Assembly: GCF_017309955.1 (NCBI RefSeq)
Contig: NZ_CP021248.1
Coordinates: 806,001 to 870,000, forward strand
Length of the DNA stretch: 64,000 bases
Direction of reading: 5' to 3'
From: Novosphingobium sp. KA1
Lineage (GTDB): Bacteria; Pseudomonadota; Alphaproteobacteria; Sphingomonadales; Sphingomonadaceae
Numbering within the stretch: position 1 is the stretch's first letter; every line of letters starts with the position of its first letter. The notes beneath the pieces were generated by a model. That model ran no database searches. It saw only the letters and a list, made by a program, of their open reading frames with translations, and had not been told where the DNA came from. This document shows positions 6,948 through 17,600 of this stretch, one piece after another. The position numbers were made by a program, and so were the translations under genes.

Positions 6948-9900
6948 ATGCGCTACGCCGAACTCCAATGCGCCTCGCATTTCTCGTTCCTGCGCGGGGC
7001 TTCGAGCTGCGAGGAACTGTTCACCACGGCGGCGGCGCATGGGCTTGAGGCGCTTGCCATTACCGACCGCAACAGCCTCGCCGGGATCGTGCGCGCCTAC
7101 GATGCCGCGCGATCGACGGGCGTCCGCCTCATCGTCGGTTGCCGCCTCGATCTTATCGAAGGGTACTCGCTCCTCGTCTATCCGATGAACCGGACAGGCT
7201 ATGCCCGCCTTTGCCGCCTCCTCAGCCGGGGCAGGCAGCGGGGCGGGAAGGGCAAGTGCCTCATCGGCTGGGACGATGTGGCGGATCATGCCGAAGGCCT
7301 GCTGGCGATTTTACTTCCGGGTGAGATCGAAGAAGCGGACCCTGTAATTGCCCGCTTCGAACGCATCTTCTCGGGCCGGTGCTATCTCGCCCTGACCCTG
7401 CATCGCCGGCCCGGCGACCAGATGCGGCTCCATATGCTGTCTAATCTGGCCGCCCGGCACCAAGTGGCGACCGTCGTCACCGGAGACGTGCTCTACCACC
7501 ATCCCCATCGCCGGGTGCTGCAGGAAGTCATGACCTGTATCCGCCATCGCTGCACGATCGATGAACTCGGCGCGCGGCGCGAAATCAATGCCGACCGTTT
7601 CCTCATGTCGCCTGCCGAGATGTACCGTCTCCATGGCCGTTACGAGGCGGCACTGGAGCGCACCATCGAGATCGCCGGGCGCTGCCGCTTCTCTCTCGAC
7701 GAACTGCGCTATCAATACCCCGAGGAAGCCGCGATTCCCGGCCTGACCTCGCAGCAAGTCCTCGAAAGACTGACCTGGGAAGCGGCCGGAGAGCGCTATC
7801 CCGAAGGCCTCCCGAACGAGGTGGCTAGGCTGCTGCGGCACGAACTCTCGCTCATCGGCGAACTTGGCTATGCGCCGTACTTCCTGACGGTCAATTCGAT
7901 CGTCCGCTTCGCGCGCAGCCGTGAAATCCTGTGCCAGGGCAGAGGCTCGGCAGCCAACAGCGCGGTCTGCTACGTGCTCGGCATCACCTCGATCGATCCT
8001 GCGCGCTCCGACCTGCTGTTCGAACGCTTCATCAGCCAGGAGCGCAGGGAACCGCCCGACATCGACGTCGACTTCGAGCACGAGCGGCGTGAAATCGTCA
8101 TGCAGTGGGTCTTCGAGACTTATGGCCGTAATCACGCAGCCCTCTGCTCGACGGTCATCCGCTACCGCGCCAAGGGCGCCATCCGCGATGTCGGGAAGGC
8201 GCTCGGCCTCTCCGAAGACCTCATCAAGTCGCTGTCCGGTCAGATGTGGGGCTGGAGCGAGGACGGAGTTGAGGACCGCCACGTCAAGGAATTGAACCTC
8301 AATCTCGGTGATCGGCGGCTGCGGCTCGCGATCGACCTTGCGCGCGAGCTGATCGGGACGCCCCGGCATCTGTCGCAGCATCCGGGCGGCTTCGTGCTCA
8401 CGCATGATCGGTTAGACGAACTGGTTCCGATCGAGCCGGCGGCCATGCCGGACCGTCAGGTTATCGAATGGGACAAGGACGATATCGACATCCTGAAGTT
8501 CATGAAGGTCGATTGCCTTGCCCTCGGCATGCTGACCGCCATGAAGCGCGGCTTCAACTTTCTCAGCCAGCACAAGGGCATCGAGATGGATTTGAGCTCC
8601 ATCCCGCCCGAAGACCCGCGCACTTATGCCATGATCCGCGCAGCCGATACGCTCGGCGCCTTCCAGATCGAAAGCCGCGCGCAGATGGCGATGTTGCCGC
8701 ACATCAAGCCGCGCACCTTCTACGATCTCGTCATCGAAGTTGCGATCGTCCGGCCCGGGCCGATCCAGGGCGACATGGTCCATCCCTATCTGCGACGGCG
8801 CGCGGGCAAGGAGCCGGTCCATTACCCCAAGCCCGAACTTGAAAAGGTCCTCGGCAAGACTCTCGGCGTGCCGCTGTTCCAGGAGCAGGCCATGCGCGTC
8901 GCGATCGAGTGCGCGGGCTTCACGCCGACCGAGGCTGACCAGCTGCGCCGTGCCATGGCGACATTCAAGTTCACCGGCGGCGTCTCCAAGTTCAAGGAGA
9001 AGCTCGTCGCCGGCATGACCGAGCGCGGCTACACCGCAGAGTTCGCCGAGAAGACCTTCGGCCAGTTGGAAGGATTCGGGAGCTACGGGTTTCCCGAGAG
9101 CCATGCCGCAAGCTTCGCGCTGATTGCCTATGCGTCTTGCTGGCTCAAGTGCTGGCATCCCGATGTCTTTTGCGCGAGCCTGCTCAATGCACAGCCCATG
9201 GGCTTTTATGCTCCCGCGCAGATCGTAGCGGATGCCAAGGCGCACGGCGTCGAGGTGCGGCCGGTCTGCGTCAATGCCTCGCGTTGGGATTGTACTCTCG
9301 AGCCCACCGCGAGCAGCGGCGAAGATGATCGCTTCGCCGTGCGCCTCGGCATGCGCATGGTCAAAGGGCTCGCAGAGGCAGATGTGGCAAGGATTGTCGC
9401 CGCGCGGGCGGATCAGCCTTACACGAGCGTCGAGGAGCTGTGGCGCCGGGCCGATGTTCCGGCCACCGCCCTTGGCAAACTTGCCGAGGCCGATGCCTTT
9501 CGTGCCTCGCTGCGGCTGGCGAGGCGCGAAGCATTATGGGCGATCAAGGCGCTGCGCGATGAGCAATTGCCTCTCTTCGCGGCGGCCGAGGCGCGCGGGG
9601 ATGGCTTCATCCACGAGATAGTCGAGCAACCCGTTCTGCTGCGCGCCATGACGGAGGGTAGGGAAGTGGTCGAGGACTACAGTCAAGTTGGTCTGACGCT
9701 CAGGCGTCATCCGGTCGCCTTCCTTCGCCATGACCTGGACGCCAGGAAGATTGCGCCCTGCCGTTCGCTCGAGACCATTCGCGACGGACGCCGTATCTCA
9801 CTTGCCGGGCTCGTGCTGGTGCGCCAGCGGCCGGGGTCTGCCAAGGGTGTGCTCTTCATCACCATCGAGGACGAGACGGGCATCGCCAACCTCATCGTCT

Positions 9901-10262
9901 GGCCGCGCATGTTTGAGGAGAACCGCCGGATCGTTATGGGCGCGCGGATGCTCGGCGTCGAGGGCGTGGTTCAGCGTGAGGGGGAGGTAATCCACGTGAT
10001 CGCCCGGAAGCTCACCGATCTCACGCCGCTGCTATCGGGTGTAGGGCGCGAGCGGGGCGGCACTCACGACGCGTTCCCGCTGCCTTTCGGGCGCGGTGAT
10101 GGCGCGAAGAATGGCGGTGGGCCAGACCCGCGCGATCCGGTCGAGAAGCATCCTGCTGCCCGCAACATTCTGATCCCTTTATGCCGAACTCGGCATAAGG
10201 GATCTTATGCCGAGCCCGAGGTTATGCCGAACCCTCTGCAAAAATCGCGGGATTTCCGCTGA
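6948..10262 (+). CDS. dnaE2: DnaE2 (ImuC) error-prone DNA polymerase III alpha subunit
   Basis: 1104 residues. DnaE2 is the polymerase of the ImuA-ImuB-DnaE2 mutasome. The N-terminal PHP domain is visible ([29 protein letters not shown]). The palm follows with [12 protein letters not shown], then the finger and thumb regions, and an OB domain near the C-terminus ([25 protein letters not shown]). The protein ends KSRDFR as family members do. About 20 residues before that ([18 protein letters not shown]) are encoded by a palindromic repeat cluster that interrupts the usual HP..RN..IP-KSRDF tail. The insertion keeps the frame, so the protein is probably still made. Confidence 0.95.
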   Translation: MRYAELQCASHFSFLRGASSCEELFTTAAAHGLEALAITDRNSLAGIVRAYDAARSTGVRLIVGCRLDLIEGYSLLVYPMNRTGYARLCRLLSRGRQRGGKGKCLIGWDDVADHAEGLLAILLPGEIEEADPVIARFERIFSGRCYLALTLHRRPGDQMRLHMLSNLAARHQVATVVTGDVLYHHPHRRVLQEVMTCIRHRCTIDELGARREINADRFLMSPAEMYRLHGRYEAALERTIEIAGRCRFSLDELRYQYPEEAAIPGLTSQQVLERLTWEAAGERYPEGLPNEVARLLRHELSLIGELGYAPYFLTVNSIVRFARSREILCQGRGSAANSAVCYVLGITSIDPARSDLLFERFISQERREPPDIDVDFEHERREIVMQWVFETYGRNHAALCSTVIRYRAKGAIRDVGKALGLSEDLIKSLSGQMWGWSEDGVEDRHVKELNLNLGDRRLRLAIDLARELIGTPRHLSQHPGGFVLTHDRLDELVPIEPAAMPDRQVIEWDKDDIDILKFMKVDCLALGMLTAMKRGFNFLSQHKGIEMDLSSIPPEDPRTYAMIRAADTLGAFQIESRAQMAMLPHIKPRTFYDLVIEVAIVRPGPIQGDMVHPYLRRRAGKEPVHYPKPELEKVLGKTLGVPLFQEQAMRVAIECAGFTPTEADQLRRAMATFKFTGGVSKFKEKLVAGMTERGYTAEFAEKTFGQLEGFGSYGFPESHAASFALIAYASCWLKCWHPDVFCASLLNAQPMGFYAPAQIVADAKAHGVEVRPVCVNASRWDCTLEPTASSGEDDRFAVRLGMRMVKGLAEADVARIVAARADQPYTSVEELWRRADVPATALGKLAEADAFRASLRLARREALWAIKALRDEQLPLFAAAEARGDGFIHEIVEQPVLLRAMTEGREVVEDYSQVGLTLRRHPVAFLRHDLDARKIAPCRSLETIRDGRRISLAGLVLVRQRPGSAKGVLFITIEDETGIANLIVWPRMFEENRRIVMGARMLGVEGVVQREGEVIHVIARKLTDLTPLLSGVGRERGGTHDAFPLPFGRGDGAKNGGGPDPRDPVEKHPAARNILIPLCRTRHKGSYAEPEVMPNPLQKSRDFR

Positions 10263-10287
10263 TCTCGTAGCCAACCATTCGGCATAG
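10179..10287. repeat. Cluster of TTATGCCGA repeats, partly inside dnaE2
   Basis: TTATGCCGA occurs at 10179-10187, 10205-10213 and 10222-10230. An inverted TCGGCATAA lies at 10190-10198, forming a 9-bp palindrome with the first copy, and a near-complete inverted copy (TCGGCATA) lies at 10279-10286. The first four are inside the dnaE2 reading frame. The arrangement looks like an inserted small palindromic element or recombinase-binding site. Confidence 0.75.
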
Positions 10288-10310
10288 TCGCGCGGTGTCG
10301 GGCCAGCTTT

Positions 10311-11057
10311 TCAGCGCGGTGGAGCGATGGCAATTGCCGAATGGTCTGTGGTGGCATCGACCGGGATGCCTGCCTCCTTCCGTTCGGAGTAACGATCCAC
10401 TAGCTGCGCTGCGTGCGGCCGCATCAGCACGGTGAAGCGCACCAGTTCCTCCATCACATCGACGATGCGCTCGTAATAGCTCGACGCCCGCATCCGGCCG
10501 TCCTCGTCAAACTCCTTGTAGGCCATCGCCACCGAGGACTGGTTGGGGATCGTGAACATCCGCATCCAACGCCCCAGCAGGCGCAGCGAATTGACGGCGT
10601 TGAACGATTGCGAGCCGCCGGACACCTGCATGACCGCAAGCGTTCGCCCTTGCGTCGGCCGCATCCCGCGCATCTGGAGCGGCAGATGATCAATTTGCAT
10701 CTTCATGATGCCGCTGATCTGGCCGTGGCGCTCGGGGCTGCACCAGACCATGCCTTCCGACCACAACGCGTGCTCGCGCAGCTCATGCACAGCAGGGTGA
10801 TCGTCTCCTGCTACCTGATCGGGCAGCGGCAGGTCACTGGGGTCGAAGATCCGCGTCTCAGCGCCGAAGAATTGCAGCAGGCGCGCCGCCTCTTCCACGG
10901 CGAGGCGCGAAAACGAGCGCTCTCGCAGCGAGCCGTAGAGCAGCAGAATGCGCGGAGGCGGTTGGTCCGGGCCAAGGCCAGAGGCGGGACGAGCCAACGC
11001 GAAAGCCTTGTCCAAAGCAGGAAGATGATCGGGGGCGGCGAGTTTGCGCAGTCTCAT
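10311..11057 (-). CDS. arsH: ArsH, NADPH-dependent FMN oxidoreductase (organoarsenical detoxification)
   Basis: 248 residues from ATG 11057 ([20 protein letters not shown]). ArsH is a flavodoxin-fold oxidoreductase that oxidises trivalent methyl or aromatic arsenicals. The FMN-binding loop [11 protein letters not shown] and the family segments [21 protein letters not shown] and [24 protein letters not shown] are present. Its start overlaps the stop of acr3 as ATGA, so the two are translationally coupled in a minus-strand ars operon. The reading frame continues upstream into nonsense sequence, which I excluded. Confidence 0.93.
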   Translation of the reverse strand: MRLRKLAAPDHLPALDKAFALARPASGLGPDQPPPRILLLYGSLRERSFSRLAVEEAARLLQFFGAETRIFDPSDLPLPDQVAGDDHPAVHELREHALWSEGMVWCSPERHGQISGIMKMQIDHLPLQMRGMRPTQGRTLAVMQVSGGSQSFNAVNSLRLLGRWMRMFTIPNQSSVAMAYKEFDEDGRMRASSYYERIVDVMEELVRFTVLMRPHAAQLVDRYSERKEAGIPVDATTDHSAIAIAPPR

Positions 11058-12082
11058 GCGGAAATACCTTTCTCGTACCAGGGGCGAGTCCGCTTCACCA
11101 AGGCGACGATCGACAGCATCACCGGCACTTCGACCAGCACGCCTACGACCGTTGCCAGCGCGGCGCCGGAACTGAGGCCAAAGAGGCTGATGGCAGCGGC
11201 CACAGCCAGTTCGAAGAAGTTGGAGGCGCCGATCAGAGCCGAAGGACCGGCAACGCACCATGCCACGCCGAAACGGCGGCTGAGCCAATAGGCGATGCCG
11301 GCATTGAGATAGACCTGAAACAGGATCGGGACGGCAATCAGCGCGATTACCAGCGGTTGCCGGATGATCTGCTCGCCCTGAAAGCCGAACAGTAGCACCA
11401 GCGTCAGCAGCAGGCTGGCAAGGCTGATCGGGCCGATGGCGGACAGGAAATGCTGAAGGCGCTGCTCACCCCCGCAAAGGAGGGCTCGGCGGAGCAGTTG
11501 CGAGATGACCACCGGGACGACGATGTAGAGGCCCACCGAAAGCGCCAGCGTGTTCCACGGCACGGTGATCGATGCCACACCGAGCAACAACCCGACGAGC
11601 GGCGCGAAGGCAAAGACCATGATCAGGTCGTTCAGCGCGACCTGGCTCAAGGTGTAGTTCGGCTCGCCCTCGACGAGGTTGGACCAGACGAAGACCATCG
11701 CGGTGCAAGGCGCTGCAGCCAGAAGGATCAGTCCGGCAATGTAGGATGACGATGCGCCTTCAGGCAGCATCGGCGCGAACAGATAGCCGAGAAAGAACGT
11801 GCCGAGCAGCGCCATCGAAAATGGCTTGATCGCCCAGTTCACCACAAGGGTGACGCCGATACCGCGCCAGTGCTGCCGAAGGCTATGGAGCGCGCCGAAA
11901 TCGACCCGCAGCAGCATCGGAATGATCATCAGCCAGATCAGCCCCGCCACCACGAGGTTGACGTTGGCGATCTCCAGCGCTGCGATCGCCTCGAAGGCAC
12001 CGGGGAGCAAATGGCCGAGACCGATCCCGATCACGATGCACAGGGCGACCCACAGCGAGAGATAACGTTCGAACAGCGACAT
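11054..12082 (-). CDS. acr3: Acr3-type arsenite efflux permease
   Basis: 342 residues with about ten hydrophobic helices. Acr3 exports arsenite across the inner membrane using the proton gradient. The Cys-containing motif [18 protein letters not shown], essential in this family, and the conserved Glu region [18 protein letters not shown] are both present. Start [15 protein letters not shown] is typical. It lies 5 bp after the acetyltransferase remnant and overlaps arsH. No arsR or arsC is seen in the window, so the upstream part of the operon was probably removed when the insertion sequence arrived. Confidence 0.93.
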   Translation of the reverse strand: MSLFERYLSLWVALCIVIGIGLGHLLPGAFEAIAALEIANVNLVVAGLIWLMIIPMLLRVDFGALHSLRQHWRGIGVTLVVNWAIKPFSMALLGTFFLGYLFAPMLPEGASSSYIAGLILLAAAPCTAMVFVWSNLVEGEPNYTLSQVALNDLIMVFAFAPLVGLLLGVASITVPWNTLALSVGLYIVVPVVISQLLRRALLCGGEQRLQHFLSAIGPISLASLLLTLVLLFGFQGEQIIRQPLVIALIAVPILFQVYLNAGIAYWLSRRFGVAWCVAGPSALIGASNFFELAVAAAISLFGLSSGAALATVVGVLVEVPVMLSIVALVKRTRPWYEKGISA

Positions 12083-12087
12083 GGTCG

Positions 12088-12378
12088 TCAGTCCTTCCCG
12101 GAAGCAACAGGCGCGGTCGCGGTGCCTCCGCCCAAGGCGATCTGCATGTAAACCGTGTCGAGCCAGCGGCCGGCCTTCCAGCCCATGCCGGTCAAGCGCC
12201 CTGCGTGCTCAAAACCGCAGGAACCGTGGAGAGCTACCGAGGCAGGTTCCGCCCCGCCGATGACTGCAACCATGCGGCGGAACCCGTGAGCCTCGGCGGC
12301 TTCCAGCAGGGCCTTGAGCAGCAATTTGCCGATGCCCCCGCCCCGCCGGTCATGCGCCACGTAGATGCTGTTCTCGGA
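12088..12378 (-). pseudogene. C-terminal remnant of an ArsN-like GNAT acetyltransferase
   Basis: The frame can be read from the insertion-sequence edge as SENSIYVAHDRRGGGIGKLLL, the acetyl-CoA-binding R-x-x-G-x-G/A segment of a GNAT enzyme. It continues to VALHGSCGFEHAGRL and GRWLDTVYMQ, as in phosphinothricin/arsinothricin acetyltransferases found in ars operons. The N-terminal half is missing: position 12379 is the first base of the IS terminal repeat, and the other side of the IS does not carry the missing part. An internal ATG at 12360 could give a 90-residue product that is unlikely to be active. Confidence 0.8.
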
Positions 12379-12441
12379 TGATCTGCCCCCCGCTGAGTGG
12401 CCCAGAGACTATGATAGTCTGGACCACGAAAGGGACGATGA

Positions 12442-12720
12442 ATGCCGAGCAAGAAGCACAAGCCGGAAGAGATTATCGGCAAGCTGCGTGAAGCTGAGAT
12501 TGTGCTGGCGCAGGGAGCCTCGACAGCAGAGGCGTGCCGCCGGATCGCAGTCAGCGAGCAGACATACTATCGCTGGCGCAAGGAATATGGCGGCCTGAAG
12601 ACCGACCAAGCGCGGCGGATGAAGGATCTGGAGAAAGAGAACCAGCGGCTACGCCGGGCGATTTCGGATCTGACGTTGGACAAGCTGATCTTGCAGGAAG
12701 CTGCCAAGGGAAACTTCTAA
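12442..12720 (+). CDS. IS3-family transposase OrfA
   Basis: 92 residues, [19 protein letters not shown]. The helix-turn-helix is visible ([25 protein letters not shown]), followed by a Leu/Lys-rich coiled coil ([25 protein letters not shown]). It binds the terminal repeats. The slippery heptamer GGGAAAC at 12708-12714 lies two codons before its stop in the G-GGA-AAC phase, so a fraction of ribosomes should shift to OrfB and make the full transposase. Confidence 0.9.
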   Translation: MPSKKHKPEEIIGKLREAEIVLAQGASTAEACRRIAVSEQTYYRWRKEYGGLKTDQARRMKDLEKENQRLRRAISDLTLDKLILQEAAKGNF

Positions 12721-13619
12721 GCCCCGCGCGGCGGCGGCGCTGCATCGATCAGTTGCGACAAGATTTGCCGATCCGGGTGTCCGAGCGACGGATATGCCGG
12801 GTGCTAGGGCAGCATCGATCGACACAGCGCAAGGTGCCGCGTGGGGCGGATGACGAACAGGCGCTCACGGAGGACATCGTCGCGTTGGCGAAGCAATATG
12901 GTCGCTATGGCTACCGCCGGGTGACGGCGTTGCTGTGCCATGCTGGGTGGACGGTGAACCACAAACGGGTCGAGCGGATATGGCGACGCGAAGGACTGAA
13001 GGTCCCGCTGCGCCAGCCCAAACGGGGACGCCTGTGGCTCAACGACGGATCATGTATCCGCCTACGGCCTGAGTATCCCGGGCATGTGTGGGCCTACGAC
13101 TTCGTCGAAGGGCGCACGCACGATGGCCGCAAGTTCCGGATCCTGACCATCATCGATGAGGCCAGCAGGGAGTGCCTGGCACTCATCGTTGCCCGGCAGC
13201 TCAAACACGAGGATGTGCTGGCGGCGCTGGCTGACCTGTTCATTTCTCGCGGTCCTCCGGTACATATACGGTCCGACAACGGAAGCGAATTTATCGCGAC
13301 CGCCGTCCAGAAATGGCTGGGGCAGATCGGCGTGACGACGCTCTACATCACGCCGGGATCACCATGGGAGAATGGCTATAACGAAAGCTTCAATGGATCG
13401 CTTCGCGACGAACTGCTCAACGGCGAGATCTTCTACAGCCTTGCTGAGGCCAAGGTGCTGATCGAGGCATGGCGGCGGCATTACAACACCGTTCGCCCTC
13501 ACAGCAGCTTGGGCTACCGACCGCCGGCACCGGAAACGGCGACACCGCCATATCCGGCCTCCGGTTCCGCTTCGCTCCACCTCCGTCCGAATATGGCGGC
13601 GATGGGCTTAATCCACTAA
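12709..13619 (+). CDS. IS3-family transposase OrfB (rve integrase domain), made by -1 frameshift
   Basis: About 300 residues after the GGGAAAC slip site; no start codon of its own is evident at the junction. The order is an HTH_21-like helix region ([34 protein letters not shown]), then the retroviral integrase fold with the D-D-E triad: Asp in [10 protein letters not shown], Asp in IRSDNGSEF, Glu in NGYNESFNG. It ends in the usual [19 protein letters not shown] segment. All motifs are intact, so the element may be active. Confidence 0.9.
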
Positions 13620-13659
13620 CAAACCAATCGGTCCACTCGGTGGGGGCAGAACAGCGCGG

Positions 13660-14682
13660 GTGTTCCTTGAACTACCGGACGGCACCTATCACCCTGGGAT
13701 GTTCGTAGCGTCGTTGCAAGATGCATTGCGCCTAGTGCTGGAATACGGGCTTAGTGTTCCCCGCGCCTTCGTCACCCTGCACGATGAAGTCATCCTCGAC
13801 GTGAAGGACGGCGTGCTTGATTTTCCTGCGGATGCGAAATCGCTCTTCGACGAGGCGAAGGCGTGTTTCCCCTCTTGGAACACCAAGTGGCTAGAGGCTG
13901 GGAACCTGGGGAGGTGGACGAGAAGCCGGTCCGCGAAGCTCACCTACGCGGCGCGGGCTTATGCAGAGGCAAGCGGTTTTGATGGCTCGACGCCCGAGGC
14001 ATATGAGCATCCGGTAAACAGAATCGAACACGAGCTTCAGTCGGTTGCAGCGCAATTCGGGTTGAACCTGTACCAGTTCGGGTATCAGGCGCCGGGTGTG
14101 GTGTGCGCCGAGTTGGAGCGCTTCGACGACCGCCAACCGACGCCTGGTCAGTATAAGTCTCGAGATGAAGGTAATTCGGAAACGGCGCCGTCTGAGATGG
14201 CGGCTTTTAAAGGCGGACAAGCGGAATTCCGATTTGGATCGCAAGGCGCATCAGAGGGTGAGGACCACAGGAGTAATCAAGCTGACGGCGGCCGAGCAGA
14301 AAGATTGCCATCCAAACCTCCAATTGCGCGAATTTGGTGGGGCGTGCTTCTCGTAGTGCTGCTTGCCATAGGAAGCCCTTGGAGCCCAGGTGAGTTCGAT
14401 AAAAGCATCTCAAGAATTGTTATGATCCCAATTTATGGGAGCATGGCGGCAGCCGCTGCGCTCCTGTACTGGGCATTGTCCTCAATATATCCTGAGGGCG
14501 CGCGAAGTGCTTCTGACAGCGATGATCTTTGGTCCAGCGACGAATTCGGCCTCCAAAATTGGCGCGATGGCAAAGTGCCAAGATACATGGATGAAACCGA
14601 TCCAGCATCTGGCCCTCTGTGGGAGGGCAATCTGCTGCATGAGCAGGTAACGAAAGATCAGGCCGAACGAACTCTGCATTAA
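13660..14682 (+). CDS. Unknown protein with C-terminal membrane helices, probably missing its 5' end
   Basis: The frame runs into the insertion sequence edge at 13653. The first codons after it (VFLELPDGTYHPGMFV) read like the interior of a domain, so the native start was probably lost; GTG 13660 or ATG 13699 could serve now. The first half is soluble and ends with a segment of alternating charged and Gly residues. Two hydrophobic stretches follow near residues 225-240 (WWGVLLVVLLAIG) and 255-275. It ends four bases inside the convergent traG. No family recognised. Confidence 0.5.
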   Translation: MFLELPDGTYHPGMFVASLQDALRLVLEYGLSVPRAFVTLHDEVILDVKDGVLDFPADAKSLFDEAKACFPSWNTKWLEAGNLGRWTRSRSAKLTYAARAYAEASGFDGSTPEAYEHPVNRIEHELQSVAAQFGLNLYQFGYQAPGVVCAELERFDDRQPTPGQYKSRDEGNSETAPSEMAAFKGGQAEFRFGSQGASEGEDHRSNQADGGRAERLPSKPPIARIWWGVLLVVLLAIGSPWSPGEFDKSISRIVMIPIYGSMAAAAALLYWALSSIYPEGARSASDSDDLWSSDEFGLQNWRDGKVPRYMDETDPASGPLWEGNLLHEQVTKDQAERTLH

Positions 14683-17600
14683 TCCTTGCGCCGGCGGTAT
14701 TTCGGATCGTCGTCACCGACGCCATGGTCTAAATCGGTCGAAAGCCGTCCAGTCTGCAAGACAGAGTACTGTTCAAGCGAGCCAAAAAGCGAAGTCGGAT
14801 CGTAGACAGAATGGCCAGAAGCGGCCTCGCCGAGGTATTCGTTCCGGAGCCCACCTCTACCCAACATGCCGTCGGAGAGCGCCTGACTGAAGGCTTGTTC
14901 GGGGTTTTGTCTACGCGCTGCTGCCTGTTCTGCGTTGGCGATCGCCGAGCGAACATCATAATTCACGATGTCGATGGTTCCCGACGCGGCGATCCCTGTC
15001 CCATTGCTCTCACGGCCATCGACGCCGAGTTGCAGACTGGAACGGCCGGTTGAAGATTGGCTTCGTTTCTGCCCTCTCTCTTCACGAACCGCTGGGCCGC
15101 TGCTTGCTTCGTGGCTTGAGGCACTGCCGCCGATCCCCACGCCCCATGAGTTGCTGATGGTCGTCCTTTTATCTGCGCTGCGCGTGAGACTTCGTTGCCA
15201 GCCGGTCTGAGCCATCACTGCCTGGAGATCGCGTTGCAGGGTGTCCGCGACTTGGGGCTTGAGACGCCACTCACCCTTGCGGTCCATTTCGAAGCCGCCT
15301 CTGAGCCAGTTGGCGAGCATCTCCTTGCCTTCCGGGCCGCCGCCCATGAAATGCTCGATCGTGTCGGGGCCGGCCTGCTTGCCCGCTTCGAAGCGGGTGC
15401 TGGTGTCCGATCGGGCCGATTGGGCGAAGCCGGTGGCGCTGGATACCAGCATGTCGTTATCGGCGAGGCTGAGGCGCGCGGTACCGCCATTGGCAATGGC
15501 GCCAAGCTGGCTCTCATTGATGAGACCGGCCTTCCAGAACGCGGCGGCGGTTTTCGGTGACAGGTTCATGCTGAAATCGCCGTTCTGCTCCATCGCGATC
15601 TGACGCTTGGTGAGCCGAATGCCGTTGGCCGCCAGCAATCCTTGCATGCGGGTAAGGCGCTCATTGTCGACGATCGAAGTGAGGCGCCGGTTACGAGCAC
15701 GATCGCCGATGCCGGCCGCGCCGCCTTCGTCCATGTCCTCACGGTTGCCGACGGTTTGGCTGAGCGTGTTGATGAAGCTGTCGAGCCGTGCCGCCTCGCG
15801 CACCGATGCGCCTGCGGCATAAGCGCCTTGCGCGAAGCCTTCGTTATCGGCTTCGCGTCGCTGCTCGCCGATCCGCGCCGAGCTGCGGGTGCCGTCGAGA
15901 CCGACCTCGCGCTGAGCATCGAGCTTGCCGGCGCGCTCGGCAAAATCATATTGGGCTGTCTCGCGCGTGCGTCCATAGACGCTGCTTCCCTCGCGAGCGG
16001 CTTCAGCACCGGCGCCATCCGCCGTGCCGACCTGGACAGCCGCGTTGTAGCTCTCGAGCGCGCGGAGGACTTGTGCTTCGCTGCGCCCCGTCGAGTGCGC
16101 GAGTTGAGTGATCGCCGTGCTGCGTGCCTCGCCGGACAGGGCATTGATAAAGCCTACGCGGCGAGCCGTTTCGGCCACGCCGAGGCCCAGCTGGCCCGCT
16201 GCCTGCCGCTGTCCGTGGTTCGATCCCGTGCGCCAGTCCTGCTCGGTCGCGACATTGCCGCGCTCTGTTTGGGCCACGCGTTTTCCAGCGTGGTCGCGGC
16301 GGCCCTGCATGGCGCCGACCTGGATTTGGGCATTGGTCAGATCGTTCGCGAGGAGCTGCTGCTGATCATAGGCATTGGCGATGAGCTTGGCGAACGTCGG
16401 ATCGGTCTGCGCCTCGGCGATGACGCCGGTGGCTTTAAGCTGCGCGTCGTTTGGCGAGTAGCCCGCGCGTTCGAAGTGGCGCGTCGCCGTCTGCATCATC
16501 ATGCCGTAAGCGCGCTGGTCACCAAACGCCCGCCACTGAATGAGGTTCTGAGAGAAGGCGGCGAAGGTCTTCTCTCCTGTTTGGCCAACGCCGAAGTAGC
16601 CGGTTCCGATGGAACGCAGCGTGTCCTTCTCGGCGAATTGGTGGATGGCGCCGGTGGCGGCGTTGGCTTCAACGGCCCGTGCCGTTGCCGGATCGGAAAG
16701 GTCCTTACCTGCAAGGGCCGGGGCGAGGCTGCCGAGTTGCTGGGCCCCTTCGATCCCGCCGAGCGCGAAAGCGGTTGACCCGCGTGCGCCCGGGCTTTCA
16801 CCGAGGACATGGCCTGCTTCGCCGAACGCCCGATTGGTCTGGAAGGAAGCGCGCTCGCCGAAGTCGCCGAAGCTAGAGGAGGCTGCGCGGCGGGAGCCTG
16901 TCCCCAGCGCCGACGCTTGTGCTTCGAGCGCCGAGGCCTGGCCTTCCGCCGTCGCCATTGGCGAGGCCGCTGCTGTTCCTTGCCCGGCAATGCCAAGCGA
17001 TCCCGAGGTGAACGCGGAGAACACGTTTCCGCTGAAGCGGAAGACCGTGAAGACGAAGGCACCCGCAAGACCGGCGGCAGCGGTGCGGAACGTGCCGAAG
17101 ATGGCGAGCGCCTTCATGGCGGCGGACGGCGCCAGCAGCCAGGCATTGGCGGCAAGGTTCTTCGATCTCAGCTCCGCTAGGCTCGCGATCGCGCGGCCAA
17201 GCGTGAGCTGGTAAATTCCGGCATCGATCACACCCCAGAGCGCCACGAAAACGAACATGCCCAGCGCAAAGCTTGCGACCCTGAGATTGATCGGCGTGAG
17301 AACGAATAGGAGCGCGATCGGTATCATGAAAAGCATGATCCCGAAGACCGTCGCGCGGATCGTCGGCATCCATTCGTTGGCGACCGACATGGTGGCAAGG
17401 CCATTCGAGGTCACTGCCCGGTTGGCCAGCGCCCTGCCGGCGCCGGCAGGAGAATCCTCGAAAAGAACGTCCCCGACGCTCTGGGCCAGAAGCGTGTGCG
17501 TGAAGAGGGCCTGGGCGGTCAGCGGGCGGTCCAGCATCATCTGGCCGAGGTCGCCGATTTGCTCCCTGCATCGATTGAGCTGTTGGGCATCACTTGTGTC

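Larger units (their letters stand above)
12379..13653 (+). mobile_element. IS3-family insertion sequence
   Basis: The left end starts TGATCTGCCCCC..GAGTGGCCC and the right end, reverse-complemented, reads TGTTCTGCCCCC..GAGTGGACC. These give imperfect terminal inverted repeats of about 25 bp with TG/CA tips. The element is about 1275 bp with two overlapping frames joined by a -1 frameshift. Flanking bases (CGGA on the left, GCGC on the right) show no target duplication, suggesting a later deletion or rearrangement next to the element. The size and the transposase suggest the IS407-like subgroup, but that is tentative. Confidence 0.88.

Noticed and set aside
5460..7289. 609-residue minus-strand frame across the dinB-dnaE2 region
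   Set aside because: Antisense to two clearly conserved polymerase genes; the content is Arg/Ala/Gly-rich, as expected of a GC-rich shadow frame.
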